A DNA stretch of 33,207 nucleotides from Chitinophaga pinensis (GTDB taxonomy: Bacteria > Bacteroidota > Bacteroidia > Chitinophagales > Chitinophagaceae), in assembly GCA_945872085.1 (NCBI GenBank), contig CAMBYG010000017.1:1-33207 (forward strand). Direction: 5' to 3'. A model generated the notes under the pieces. That model did no database searches. It saw nothing but the letters and a program-made list of their open reading frames with translations, and had not been told where the DNA came from. Both the position numbers and the translations under genes were made by a program. Position 1 is the first letter of the stretch, and each line of letters opens with the position of its first letter. Shown piece after piece: positions 25,552 to 33,207 of the stretch.

Positions 25552-26100
25552 ATGCCAACCTATATTTTAGCTTCTCAATCGCCACGCAGACAACAACTAT
25601 TGGCTGAAATGGGAATTAGCTTTAGCGTGCAACAAGCCGATATTGACGAAACGCCTCCGGCTGATATCAATGTGTATGAAGTGCCTCAACTATTAGCGCA
25701 AAAGAAAGCAGAAAAAATTGCAAGTACACAACAAGAAGCTATTATTATTGCTGCTGACACCGTTGTGATTATTGACCATGTCATTTTAAACAAACCCAAG
25801 GATAGAGAAGACGCTAAAAAAATGTTGCAACTACTTTCTGGCACTATGCATGAAGTTGTAACTGGAGTTTGCGTTCACAAGAATGATGCAATAAATATTT
25901 TCTCAGTGATTACCAAGGTCTATTTTAAACCATTAAGCGAAACAGTTATTGATTTCTATATTGATACGTACAAACCCTTTGACAAAGCAGGTGCATATGG
26001 CATTCAAGATTGGATAGGGATTATAGGTATTGAAAAAATTGAAGGCGACTATTATAATGTTATGGGATTGCCTACCGCAAAATTGTATGATTATTTATAA
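25552..26100 (+). CDS. maf: Maf-family nucleoside triphosphate pyrophosphatase
   Basis: Maf proteins hydrolyse non-canonical or dTTP/UTP-type nucleotides to monophosphates. The 182-residue protein has LASQSPRRQQLL at the N-terminus, the catalytic region IIAADTVVIID, LNKPKDREDAKKML, GTMHEVVTGVC, and AGAYGIQDWIG with EGDYYNVMGLP at the end. This pattern resembles the dTTP/UTP-acting YhdE branch. It is the third gene of the pyrE-ubiA-maf unit and ends at a strong terminator. Confidence 0.94.
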   Translation: MPTYILASQSPRRQQLLAEMGISFSVQQADIDETPPADINVYEVPQLLAQKKAEKIASTQQEAIIIAADTVVIIDHVILNKPKDREDAKKMLQLLSGTMHEVVTGVCVHKNDAINIFSVITKVYFKPLSETVIDFYIDTYKPFDKAGAYGIQDWIGIIGIEKIEGDYYNVMGLPTAKLYDYL

Positions 26101-26133
26101 AAAAAGAGCTCCGAATTTTTCGGAGCTCTTTTT
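26101..26133. terminator. Bidirectional terminator between maf and the enoyl-CoA hydratase gene
   Basis: A 15-base stem (26101-26115 with 26119-26133, core AAGAGCTCCGAA) has a 3-base loop, with T tails on both strands. It fills the entire gap between the two convergent stop codons. Confidence 0.9.
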
Positions 26134-26898
26134 TTATTTTGATTTAAACTGTTGAATAGCATTTCTTGTAAAATCGCTCAATACTAATCGGCCACTAATG
26201 CCAGCTCTTTGCACTAATAACGTATCCCAATTTTCTGTGCCTTCCCAAAAAATCTGTTTCAATTCGCCCATAGCTTCTGGACTGCTAGTAGCTAATATGG
26301 TAGCTAATTTCAGAATAGCCTCATCCATTTCTTCAATAGTAGCATGCACACTAGCATAAAGACCATTTTGTAATGCCCAAGTAGCTGACCTAAACGAACT
26401 AGCATCTATGGCTAATTGAGAAAAAGCAGATAAGCCCATTTTACGTTGCACTGCTGGGCCAACTACAAAAGGACCAATACCAACAGCTAATTCGCTGAGT
26501 TTAATAGCTGCATGCTCGGTAGCAAAAACATAATCGGCAGCCGAGGCTAATCCTACGCCTCCACCAACAGCTTTGCCTTGCACTCTTGCAATAATTAATT
26601 TACCACAAGTACGCATAGCATTAATAACCTTAGCAAAGCCACTAAAAAACACAGATCCTTGATCCATGTTTTCAATAGCTATTAACTCATCAAAAGAAGC
26701 ACCCGCACAAAATGCTTTATTCCCTTCACTTTGCAAAATCAATACGCGCACTTCAGGATTAGCAGCCAGAGCAGTTATACTGTTGGCTAATTCATTTAAT
26801 ATAGCACCTGGCAAGGAATTACTAGCAGGATGAAAAAACGTAACTGTTCCAATATGATTATTTACCGAACTAGTTACATGACCGTTTTGTGAACTCAT
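26134..26898 (-). CDS. Enoyl-CoA hydratase/isomerase family protein
   Basis: Crotonase-fold enzyme of 254 residues. It has the oxyanion-hole segments FCAGASFDEL (near residue 63) and VGGGVGLASAADYVFA (near 112), followed by LSELAVGIGPFVVGP. The usual second glutamate of hydratases (GIxPE/GxxPG region) reads GIGPFVV, so the active-site acid may be shifted, as in isomerase or lyase members. By context it belongs to phenylacetate catabolism (PaaF/PaaG-like role). Its ATG overlaps the stop codon of the small membrane ORF (ATGA), showing translational coupling with the genes upstream. Confidence 0.88.
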   Translation of the reverse strand: MSSQNGHVTSSVNNHIGTVTFFHPASNSLPGAILNELANSITALAANPEVRVLILQSEGNKAFCAGASFDELIAIENMDQGSVFFSGFAKVINAMRTCGKLIIARVQGKAVGGGVGLASAADYVFATEHAAIKLSELAVGIGPFVVGPAVQRKMGLSAFSQLAIDASSFRSATWALQNGLYASVHATIEEMDEAILKLATILATSSPEAMGELKQIFWEGTENWDTLLVQRAGISGRLVLSDFTRNAIQQFKSK

Positions 26899-27065
26899 TT
26901 TATTTTATTTATTATTATTAAAAGTAGAATAGCCACCACAACAAACAAAATTTGAACACGTTGTTTAGATTGCTTATCTGATTTTTTATTTTCCCAAGTC
27001 GTTTTAAAAAAATAAGGAATAAAGGTAATCAGCAATACCATAAAGAGCACTTTAAAAATTCCCAT
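26895..27065 (-). CDS. 56-residue two-segment membrane peptide, uncharacterised
   Basis: An ATG at 27065 opens a 57-codon frame (stop included) reading MGIFKVLFMVLLITFIPYFF, then a charged loop KTTWENKKSDKQSKQRVQ, then ILFVVVAILLLIIINKIK. That gives two membrane helices with a positive loop. It begins three bases after the paaZ stop codon and its TGA shares bases with the hydratase ATG (ATGA), so it fills an otherwise unexplained gap exactly. This packing strongly supports a real gene. No family is recognised; possible roles are a membrane anchor or an assembly partner for the operon enzymes. Confidence 0.7.
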   Translation of the reverse strand: MGIFKVLFMVLLITFIPYFFKTTWENKKSDKQSKQRVQILFVVVAILLLIIINKIK

Positions 27066-27068
27066 GCG

Positions 27069-29120
27069 CTATTGCTGTTTCATTTTTACCATTGTTAAAA
27101 TAGTAATAATTGCAACGGTTTCATTCGTTTGGTCGTAAACTTCTACCAGCCATTTCACAATACCTTTTGCAATATCATCAGCTGATTTTTTCTCTTGCCC
27201 GATTTTTTCTTTTACCGTTAATTTCACTCCAATGGTAGTGCCCGGATATACTGGCTTTGTAAATCTACATTCATCTATTCCATAATTAAGTAATACCGGT
27301 CCTTTTTTGGCATCTACAAACATGCCAGCAGCTTTAGATAAAATATAATAGCCATGTGCTACACGACCTTCAAAAATAGTGCCATCTAAAGAGGTAACGT
27401 CTACGTGAGCATAAAAATGATCACCACTTACATTGGCAAAATTTACGATATCTGCTTCTGTAATAGTATGCTTAGCCGTAACTAATGTTTCGCCAATTTC
27501 TAGATCCTCGAAATGTTTTTTAAACGGATGTATGTCTGTTTCTTTTTGGTCAGCACCTTGTTGATATACATTTGTAACAGCCGTAATCATGGTAGGTGAA
27601 CCTTGAATAGCCGTGCGATGTAAATAATGCAACACGCCTCGTTTACCACCCATTTCTTCTCCACCACCTGCTCTTCCTGGTCCACCATGAACCAATTGAG
27701 GCATAGGTGATCCATGCCCTGTGCTTTCTTTAGCACACTCCGCATTGAGGATTAAGATACGACCATGCATTGTAGCTGCACCCAATACAAATTCTTTAGC
27801 AATTTCATTATCCTCCGTGATGATAGAACACACTAAGGAACCTTTACCCATTTTCACTAATTGGATAGCTTCTTCATTTGTGCTATAAGGCATTAAAGTA
27901 GTTACGGGTCCGAAGGCTTCAATATCGTGACAAGCAATATTTTGGAAAGGTTGCTCATTTAAAAATACGATAGGTGCGAAAAATGCGCCTTTATTTTTAT
28001 CTGCACCTTTTACTTCAAACTGATCTAAACTACCAACAATAATTGTTTGGGCTTTTGCCAATTGCGCCACTTTTTCTCTTACTTCTTCCCGCTGTGCTTG
28101 TCCGGCTAATGGGCCCATACGTACCCCTTCCACACTTGGGTCTCCAATGATAGTGCTTGCTAATCGTTTTCCTAAAGCTATGTGTACTTCTTCCAATACA
28201 TTAGCAGGGACAATTACTCTTCTAATAGCCGTACATTTCTGACCGGCTTTCGTAGTCATTTCTCGCACTACTTCTTTAATAAAAATGTCAAAAGTTGCAG
28301 AACCTGGCGCTACATCTAAGCCCAATACACAAGCATTTAAAGAATCTGCCTCCATATTGAAAGGCACTGCCTCTTCTATTAATCGAGGATGTGCTTTTAA
28401 TTTTTTTCCCGTTTCTGCAGAACCCGTAAAGGTGACTACATCTTGACTTTCTACAAAGTCTAATATTCCCCTTGCCGATCCACAAATCAATTGCAAAGCC
28501 CCTTCCGGTAAAATGTTGGATGCGATGATTTCTTTAAAAACTACTTCCGTCAAATAAGAAGTAGCCGTAGCAGGTTTAACTATTGCGGGAACACCTGCAA
28601 ACAAATTAACCGCTATTTTTTCTAACATACCCCAAACAGGAAAGTTAAAAGCATTGATATGAATGGCAACCCCTTCTTTAGGCACCATAATATGATGACC
28701 AATGAAGGTATTTTCTTTACTTAATTTTGCCGCTTCCCCATCCACATAAAAACTAGCATCCGGAAATTGTCTTCTCATAGATGCGTATGTAAATAAATTA
28801 CCGATACCGCCTTCTATATCAACCCAAGAATCGGCTTTAGTAGCTCCAGTTAGTGCGCTTATTGTATAAAAATAATCCTTGCGATCATTTAAATACATAG
28901 CCAGCGCTTTCAACATTAAACCGCGCTGTTGGAAACTTAATTTTCGGAGTGCGGGAGAACCCACTTTTCTAGCATACTCCATCATGCTTCCAAAGTCTAA
29001 GCCTTCACTGGAAGCGGTATATATAGGGTCGCCATTGATGGCATTATATAAGGTTTCGCCACTAGCTACGGCATTTACCCATTTGCCTTCGGCATAATTT
29101 TGTAATACTTGTACAGACAT
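27069..29120 (-). CDS. paaZ: Bifunctional PaaZ: oxepin-CoA hydrolase and semialdehyde dehydrogenase
   Basis: PaaZ opens the oxepin-CoA ring and oxidises the resulting semialdehyde in aerobic phenylacetate breakdown. The 683-residue protein has two parts. The aldehyde-dehydrogenase part (about 1-515) has Glu257 in NMEADS and Cys296 in GQKCTAIRR, matching E. coli PaaZ Glu256 and Cys295. The MaoC-like hydratase part (about 530-683) has SGDHFYAHVD with Asp567 and His572, equivalent to E. coli Asp561 and His566. Both activities should therefore be intact. It sits downstream of the DUF1569-like gene and upstream of the small membrane ORF and the hydratase. The ring-oxidising paaABCDE genes are not in the window. 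Confidence 0.93.
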   Translation of the reverse strand: MSVQVLQNYAEGKWVNAVASGETLYNAINGDPIYTASSEGLDFGSMMEYARKVGSPALRKLSFQQRGLMLKALAMYLNDRKDYFYTISALTGATKADSWVDIEGGIGNLFTYASMRRQFPDASFYVDGEAAKLSKENTFIGHHIMVPKEGVAIHINAFNFPVWGMLEKIAVNLFAGVPAIVKPATATSYLTEVVFKEIIASNILPEGALQLICGSARGILDFVESQDVVTFTGSAETGKKLKAHPRLIEEAVPFNMEADSLNACVLGLDVAPGSATFDIFIKEVVREMTTKAGQKCTAIRRVIVPANVLEEVHIALGKRLASTIIGDPSVEGVRMGPLAGQAQREEVREKVAQLAKAQTIIVGSLDQFEVKGADKNKGAFFAPIVFLNEQPFQNIACHDIEAFGPVTTLMPYSTNEEAIQLVKMGKGSLVCSIITEDNEIAKEFVLGAATMHGRILILNAECAKESTGHGSPMPQLVHGGPGRAGGGEEMGGKRGVLHYLHRTAIQGSPTMITAVTNVYQQGADQKETDIHPFKKHFEDLEIGETLVTAKHTITEADIVNFANVSGDHFYAHVDVTSLDGTIFEGRVAHGYYILSKAAGMFVDAKKGPVLLNYGIDECRFTKPVYPGTTIGVKLTVKEKIGQEKKSADDIAKGIVKWLVEVYDQTNETVAIITILTMVKMKQQ

Positions 29121-29156
29121 ATAATAGATTATCGAATGGTAAAGATAAAAATTAGT

Positions 29157-29621
29157 TTAGAGTTCTACACCAAATTGTTTTAAATGATGAACTGCATGTT
29201 TGTATAAAAGTGCATCATTTAATTTCTTATCTAAGGTGCCGAAAATGGGGTGAAATACATGAACATCTTCCTGAATAGCATATTGATTAAAATAAGTGTT
29301 CATGGCTTCTTTCAACTGCTGCAAGGCCTCTTCTACAGATGAATAGATTAAGGGCTCGAGTGCTTCTCTTAGCAATGGCGACTTAGTATTTTCTTTAAAG
29401 GGGATATCCGTCAATAAGAATGCTTGCATCTTTGCAACGCGCTCAGGTTCATGGATACAAGGCACGGGCTGTTGCTGACAAGAAACTTGAAAGGCTGCCA
29501 TCATATGCTCAAGCATATGTTGATAGGTCATTTTACCCCAAAGTGGCTCTTGATTGGGATTGATTTGTTCTAACAAAAACATATACTGCTCTTTAAGAAA
29601 CTGATCTTGATGTACTTGCAT
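29157..29621 (-). CDS. DUF1569/DinB-like protein, first gene of the paaZ operon
   Basis: A 154-residue helical protein. The first helices carry GKMTYQHMLEHMMAAFQVS and the C-terminus HPIFGTLDKKL ... YKHAVHHLKQFG. This histidine arrangement (His in the first helix and an HxxxH/HH pair in the last) is that of the DUF1569 branch of the DinB/metal-binding four-helix fold. The reaction is unknown. It is 36 bases upstream of paaZ on the same strand and so probably belongs to the same transcript. An accessory or detoxifying role in phenylacetate breakdown is possible but unproven. Confidence 0.7.
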   Translation of the reverse strand: MQVHQDQFLKEQYMFLLEQINPNQEPLWGKMTYQHMLEHMMAAFQVSCQQQPVPCIHEPERVAKMQAFLLTDIPFKENTKSPLLREALEPLIYSSVEEALQQLKEAMNTYFNQYAIQEDVHVFHPIFGTLDKKLNDALLYKHAVHHLKQFGVEL

Positions 29622-29720
29622 ACTGATAATAAAATCTATTTTAATAAAACTTTACCTTACGAAATTAGGGATCAATTAGTTATTATTTACTAAATTGCCG
29701 AATATTAATTAAAGATCTAC

Positions 29721-30422
29721 TTGAGCAAACTAGTTATCATACCAACTTACAATGAAAAAGAAAATATAGCTTCGATTATAAAAGCGGTATTTTCTTTAGA
29801 AGCGGGCTTTCATGTACTTATTGTAGATGATGGCTCACCAGATGGTACTGCAGCTATTGTAAAAGAGCTACAAGCTCAATTTCCACAGTCTTTATTTATT
29901 ATCGAGCGTACAGGGAAATTAGGTTTAGGCACTGCTTATATCGCTGGATTTAAATGGGCATTAGAAAGAAATTATGCCTTCATTTTTGAAATGGATGCCG
30001 ATTTCTCTCACAACCCTAAAGATCTTATACGCCTTCACAAAGCGTGCGAGTCTGGCGCAGACATGTCGGTAGGCTCTCGCTATACCAAAGGTGGTAAAGT
30101 GGTCAATTGGCCATGGGATCGAATTTTTATTTCAAAAGGAGGGGCATTATATACGCAACTCATCACTTGGATGCCTATTAAAGATCCAACAGCGGGATTT
30201 GTATGCTATACGCAAAAAGTACTGGCTACGCTACCATTAGACGATATTCAATTTATAGGCTATGCTTTTCAAATAGAAATGAAGTACCGAACCTGGAAAG
30301 CCGGTTTCAAAATTACGGAAGTACCTATCACTTTTATAGATAGAACAGAAGGCGTATCCAAAATGTCGAAAGGCATTGTTAAAGAAGCCATGATGGGCGT
30401 ATGGAAAATGAAGCAGTTATAA
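29721..30422 (+). CDS. Polyprenyl/dolichol-phosphate mannose synthase-like glycosyltransferase, TTG start
   Basis: This enzyme family makes polyprenyl-phosphate-sugar donors, classically dolichol-phosphate mannose. In 233 residues there is IIPTYNEKENI (6-16), VDDGSPDGT (35-43), GLGTAY (68-73), EMDADFSHNP (90-99, the metal-binding DAD) and SRYTKGGKVVNW (119-130). No C-terminal membrane domain is present, as in the short soluble form. The reading frame begins at TTG (29721): an in-frame stop codon lies just upstream and no ATG occurs before the conserved IIPTYNE. The gene converges with wbqC, and the two ends overlap by six bases. Confidence 0.88.
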   Translation: MSKLVIIPTYNEKENIASIIKAVFSLEAGFHVLIVDDGSPDGTAAIVKELQAQFPQSLFIIERTGKLGLGTAYIAGFKWALERNYAFIFEMDADFSHNPKDLIRLHKACESGADMSVGSRYTKGGKVVNWPWDRIFISKGGALYTQLITWMPIKDPTAGFVCYTQKVLATLPLDDIQFIGYAFQIEMKYRTWKAGFKITEVPITFIDRTEGVSKMSKGIVKEAMMGVWKMKQL

Positions 30423-31010
30423 AAAGTTGATCGCTTGGTTGCCTTCATTAAATATCAAATCCAAAACACTTAAGTTCGATAAAAAACCATTTTTACTTTC
30501 AAATAATTGATAGTATGGTTTTTGTGCAAAATCACGTTGTTGCTCCATGCGCCAATCTATTGCCACTTTACTTATTTCGATAGTATTATCTCCCATTTGT
30601 TGTATTCCTTTTTTTATTCTTAAACTATGAAATACAAAATCAATACTTGCCTTGTTAAAATCGATCAATCGATCATATTTAACAGTAAATAAGCGCTGTA
30701 ATTCTAGCTCGTAATATTCAAAAAAGGGAGAACGATTGTATGCGTTTTTTATAGACTTAAAATGTTGTTGTTGCCAATCCTCCTCATTGAAAATCTGCAC
30801 CTCACACATGGGTATCCGTTGGTTTCTTCCATTTAATAAGGGAATACTCAATTTTAATCGCCCATTGGCAGTAGCGATTTCATATTTATTTCTGTACGTC
30901 ATTTTCCTATAAGATTCCTGATCATCTATCAAAACAGCATCGGCTTTTAGCATATCTGCACACCAAGCAATACTTGGAAAGGGCATATAGGAAGTAATTA
31001 GTAAAGACAT
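30417..31010 (-). CDS. WbqC-family protein
   Basis: WbqC-family proteins are short and of poorly known function, often found near polysaccharide and amino-sugar genes. In 197 residues this one shows SYMPFPSIAWCADM at the start, IDDQESYRKMTYRNKYEIATANG (the usual RNR/NRxxI segment after a lysine-rich strand), LSIPLLNGRNQRIPMCEVQI, and HFKSIKNAYNRSPFFEYY with EDWQQQH. The start is set at the ATG at 31010; the frame from 31028 adds six residues without support. It is divergent from the GWxTD-protein gene with 44 bases between start codons, in which I found no full promoter. Confidence 0.85.
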   Translation of the reverse strand: MSLLITSYMPFPSIAWCADMLKADAVLIDDQESYRKMTYRNKYEIATANGRLKLSIPLLNGRNQRIPMCEVQIFNEEDWQQQHFKSIKNAYNRSPFFEYYELELQRLFTVKYDRLIDFNKASIDFVFHSLRIKKGIQQMGDNTIEISKVAIDWRMEQQRDFAQKPYYQLFESKNGFLSNLSVLDLIFNEGNQAINFL

Positions 31011-31054
31011 AGAAATAAACAAAAGCATTTAGTAATTTGCATAAAATTAATAAA

Positions 31055-32515
31055 ATGCAGAAGAGCATTTCCATTATCGTATTATTTATTTTTCTGTGCA
31101 CACGATCGAGTGCAATTGAAGGATTGCATCATGCGAGTATTTTTTATGAAAAAAATGAACGCCAATTAATTCCATATATTGAAATTATAACGGAAATAAA
31201 CCCCAAAACAGTTGGCTTTGTAAAAACTAAAGTTGGTCATTGGCAACAACAAGTTATTATTCAAATAGATGCGAAAGCTGATACCGGCTGGACACATCTT
31301 AAAACATACCTCTTAAAAGGCCTGGAAAGCGACAGTGCGCAAGTTGCACCCCTTTTTGATCTAAACAGAGTGTATATCCCATTAAAATCTAGCGCTTGTA
31401 GGGTAATTTTGATCGATAAAAGCAATCTGCAAAACAAACAAACCTGGGAAGATAGCATACACGTTGACCTTGAAAACACAAGCCTTGTTCATTTATCTTC
31501 CATTCAAATTATAGATAAACAAGGGCCTTTTGACAGCACTATACAAGAACCTGTTTTTTTTAAAAATGGGCTTTATCAAATTCCCAGTTCCAGTTTATTT
31601 CTGGAAAATGTAAAAACAGTTAATTGCTATGCAGAGAGTTATCAGCAACAAAACAAGGATACCATCATGTATCAGTTTTATATTTCGAAAAAAGCCTTTG
31701 GAGAAGCCATCAATCAATTAATTTATTTTGACACCCTTTTTGGCGAAGGGGTTTTTGCTCATCAAAAGACCTTTCCCATACATCAATTAAAGTCGGGCAA
31801 TTATTTTTTAAACCTTATTGCCAATACCAAGGAGAATGTTGTGTTGACTAAACAATATTGTTTCTTTCAAATTCTCAATACTGCGCCCATTGAAACACCT
31901 GTAAATAAAGAAGATAGCAGTAAAGAAGAAAAACTACCTACCACTTTTTTAAACTTGGCAAATACGTTTATTGCTAAATACACCACTGCGCAATTAAAAG
32001 CAATTTTAAAAATGATTGCGCCTGTGTCTAGTGCCTTAGAGAAGGCGCAAATCAAACAATTCTTAAGCGAACCCAACGACACGTATATGCGATACTTCTT
32101 GTATAACTACTGGGAGCAAAGAAATAAAACCAACCCAGCACAAGCATGGAATGAATACGCTGAAAAAATAAAACTCGTAAATAAGTTATTTACCCGCGCT
32201 GGGAAAATAGGTTATGAAACGGACATGGGAATCACCTATTTAAAATATGGCGCTCCAAACGAGCAAATCTCCGTACAAAATGAAACCGGAGCATTGCCTT
32301 ATACTATTTGGCAATACAATACCATTGGCAAAAGAAATATACAAGGTCTCTTTTTGTTTTACATACCGCCATTTGCACTAAACGAATACCTACTTTTGCA
32401 TAGTAATGTAATAGGCGATGTTTTTGATCCGAATTGGAGAGCGTCTTTATATACGAGCGGTCAGAGTCCAATTGGAGATAACTCTAGAGCATTACAATAT
32501 TTTAATAGAAAATAA
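31055..32515 (+). CDS. GWxTD-domain secreted protein
   Basis: 486 residues with a signal peptide (SISIIVLFIFLCTRSSA, cleavage before IEG). The C-terminal third carries the GWxTD domain: YNYWEQRNKTNPAQAWNEY, then GKIGYETDMGITYLKYGAPNEQ, in which the signature Trp is Tyr. The N-terminal two thirds are beta-rich and resemble the domain before GWxTD in Bacteroidota proteins. The family is found in Bacteroidota and related phyla and has no assigned function, though a role at the cell surface is likely. The start is set at the ATG at 31055; the TTG at 31037 is unlikely. Its stop codon (32513-32515) touches the dapF ATG. Confidence 0.85.
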   Translation: MQKSISIIVLFIFLCTRSSAIEGLHHASIFYEKNERQLIPYIEIITEINPKTVGFVKTKVGHWQQQVIIQIDAKADTGWTHLKTYLLKGLESDSAQVAPLFDLNRVYIPLKSSACRVILIDKSNLQNKQTWEDSIHVDLENTSLVHLSSIQIIDKQGPFDSTIQEPVFFKNGLYQIPSSSLFLENVKTVNCYAESYQQQNKDTIMYQFYISKKAFGEAINQLIYFDTLFGEGVFAHQKTFPIHQLKSGNYFLNLIANTKENVVLTKQYCFFQILNTAPIETPVNKEDSSKEEKLPTTFLNLANTFIAKYTTAQLKAILKMIAPVSSALEKAQIKQFLSEPNDTYMRYFLYNYWEQRNKTNPAQAWNEYAEKIKLVNKLFTRAGKIGYETDMGITYLKYGAPNEQISVQNETGALPYTIWQYNTIGKRNIQGLFLFYIPPFALNEYLLLHSNVIGDVFDPNWRASLYTSGQSPIGDNSRALQYFNRK

Positions 32516-33207
32516 ATGGAACTAAGCTTTTATAAATATCAAGGTACAGGCAATGATTTTGTTATCATTGATAATCGAGCGCAACACATAAAGCTAAACA
32601 AGGAACAAATTGCTTTTTTGTGCGACCGGAGAAAAGGTATAGGTGCAGATGGACTAATGCTATTAGAAAGCAGTAGTATTGCCGACTTTAAAATGGTTTA
32701 TTACAATGCCGATGGTGCAGAAAGCACTATGTGTGGAAATGGAGGCAGATGTATAGTAGCCTTTGCAAAACAACTTCAACTTATTAAAGAAGATACTACG
32801 CAGTTTGAAGCTATTGATGGCCTTCATGAAGCATTGATTTTGGAAGATGATCTAATCATTTTACATATGCAAGATGTAACTGAAAATACGGTTGTACATG
32901 ATCATTTTGAACTACAAACAGGTTCGCCTCATTATGTGAAATTTGAAAAGGATGTATTAGCTATAGATGTTGTAAGTGAAGGTAGGGCCATCAGAAATAA
33001 TCAAGCGTTTCCGGCGGGTATCAATGTGAATTTTGTAGAAGTTATCGATAACAACAAAATTTTTGTAAGAACTTACGAAAGAGGTGTAGAAGATGAAACC
33101 TTAAGTTGTGGCACTGGTGTAACCGCAGCGGCCATAGCCCATAGCAACACAGCATTGGGCAAATTTGATATAGGCATTAAAACGCTGGGTGGTGATTTAA
33201 GTGTTCA
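32516..33207 (+). CDS. dapF: Diaminopimelate epimerase (3' end beyond the window)
   Basis: DapF converts LL-diaminopimelate to the meso form for lysine and peptidoglycan. The visible 230 residues start MELSFYKYQGTGNDFVIID. They contain IGADGLMLL, the first catalytic cysteine in TMCGNGGR (Cys73) and the second in ETLSCGTGVTAAA (Cys198), plus the FPAGINVNFV and RTYERGVE segments. The gene starts directly after the stop codon of the GWxTD gene with no gap, so they are cotranslated. About 30-50 residues are probably missing, judging by the usual length of 260-280. Confidence 0.95.
   Translation, partial: MELSFYKYQGTGNDFVIIDNRAQHIKLNKEQIAFLCDRRKGIGADGLMLLESSSIADFKMVYYNADGAESTMCGNGGRCIVAFAKQLQLIKEDTTQFEAIDGLHEALILEDDLIILHMQDVTENTVVHDHFELQTGSPHYVKFEKDVLAIDVVSEGRAIRNNQAFPAGINVNFVEVIDNNKIFVRTYERGVEDETLSCGTGVTAAAIAHSNTALGKFDIGIKTLGGDLSV

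Overview
The window looks like a chromosomal segment from a member of the Bacteroidota, most likely a Chitinophagaceae-type bacterium. The DNA is A+T-rich. Several genes are preceded by the Bacteroidota promoter form (TTTG or TTG, about 20 bases, then TAnnTTTG) and not by Shine-Dalgarno sites. The gene set includes a GWxTD-domain protein, a WbqC-family protein, a split 5'-nucleotidase, a UbiA-type prenyltransferase next to maf, and a CxxxY-type CcmE. No insertion sequence, prophage, CRISPR array or toxin-antitoxin pair was seen. Most of the window is housekeeping and cell-envelope content.

Layout: (1) 1-2390: the broken start of a secreted protein at the left edge, then a tRNA-Pro(TGG)/tRNA-Ser(GCT) pair and dnaA, all on the minus strand. 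(2) 2391-5281: a 5'-nucleotidase split into two overlapping genes, the N-terminal catalytic half carrying a Tat signal and the C-terminal-domain half being a lipoprotein; divergent from them is nhaA. (3) 5286-7523: a PadR repressor and a large HAAS-like/double-PspC membrane protein in one operon, whose promoter is covered by a perfect 13+13-base inverted repeat. This is the clearest self-contained regulatory system in the window. (4) 7530-13290: a lone 2-oxoacid dehydrogenase E2, an LptD-like outer-membrane protein, a divergent peptidoglycan amidase and an EGF-domain lipoprotein. (5) 13311-17351: ccmE-ccmF (cytochrome c maturation), divergent from an agmatinase-family ureohydrolase. (6) 17354-23339: a compact surface-polysaccharide locus. 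A flippase, two GT2 glycosyltransferases and a WecG/TagA/CpsF transferase overlap head to tail on the minus strand; an O-antigen ligase/polymerase-type protein and an initiating sugar-phosphate transferase lie on the plus strand. (7) 23341-26133: a Nudix hydrolase, then pyrE-ubiA-maf. (8) 26134-29621: a DUF1569-like gene, bifunctional paaZ, an untracked 56-residue membrane peptide and an enoyl-CoA hydratase, forming a tight phenylacetate-catabolism operon. (9) 29721-33207: a dolichol-phosphate-mannose synthase-like glycosyltransferase starting at TTG, wbqC, a GWxTD protein and the 5' part of dapF.

Points most worth a second look: the PadR/HAAS-PspC module and its operator; the 56-residue two-segment membrane peptide between paaZ and the hydratase; the split nucleotidase whose halves carry different export signals; an apparently leaderless pyrE promoter; a DnaA with Phe in place of Arg in the GGRDH element that binds DNA; and a poly-A tract that breaks the reading frame of the left-edge gene. 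I found no strong candidate for a wholly new defence or mobile system.
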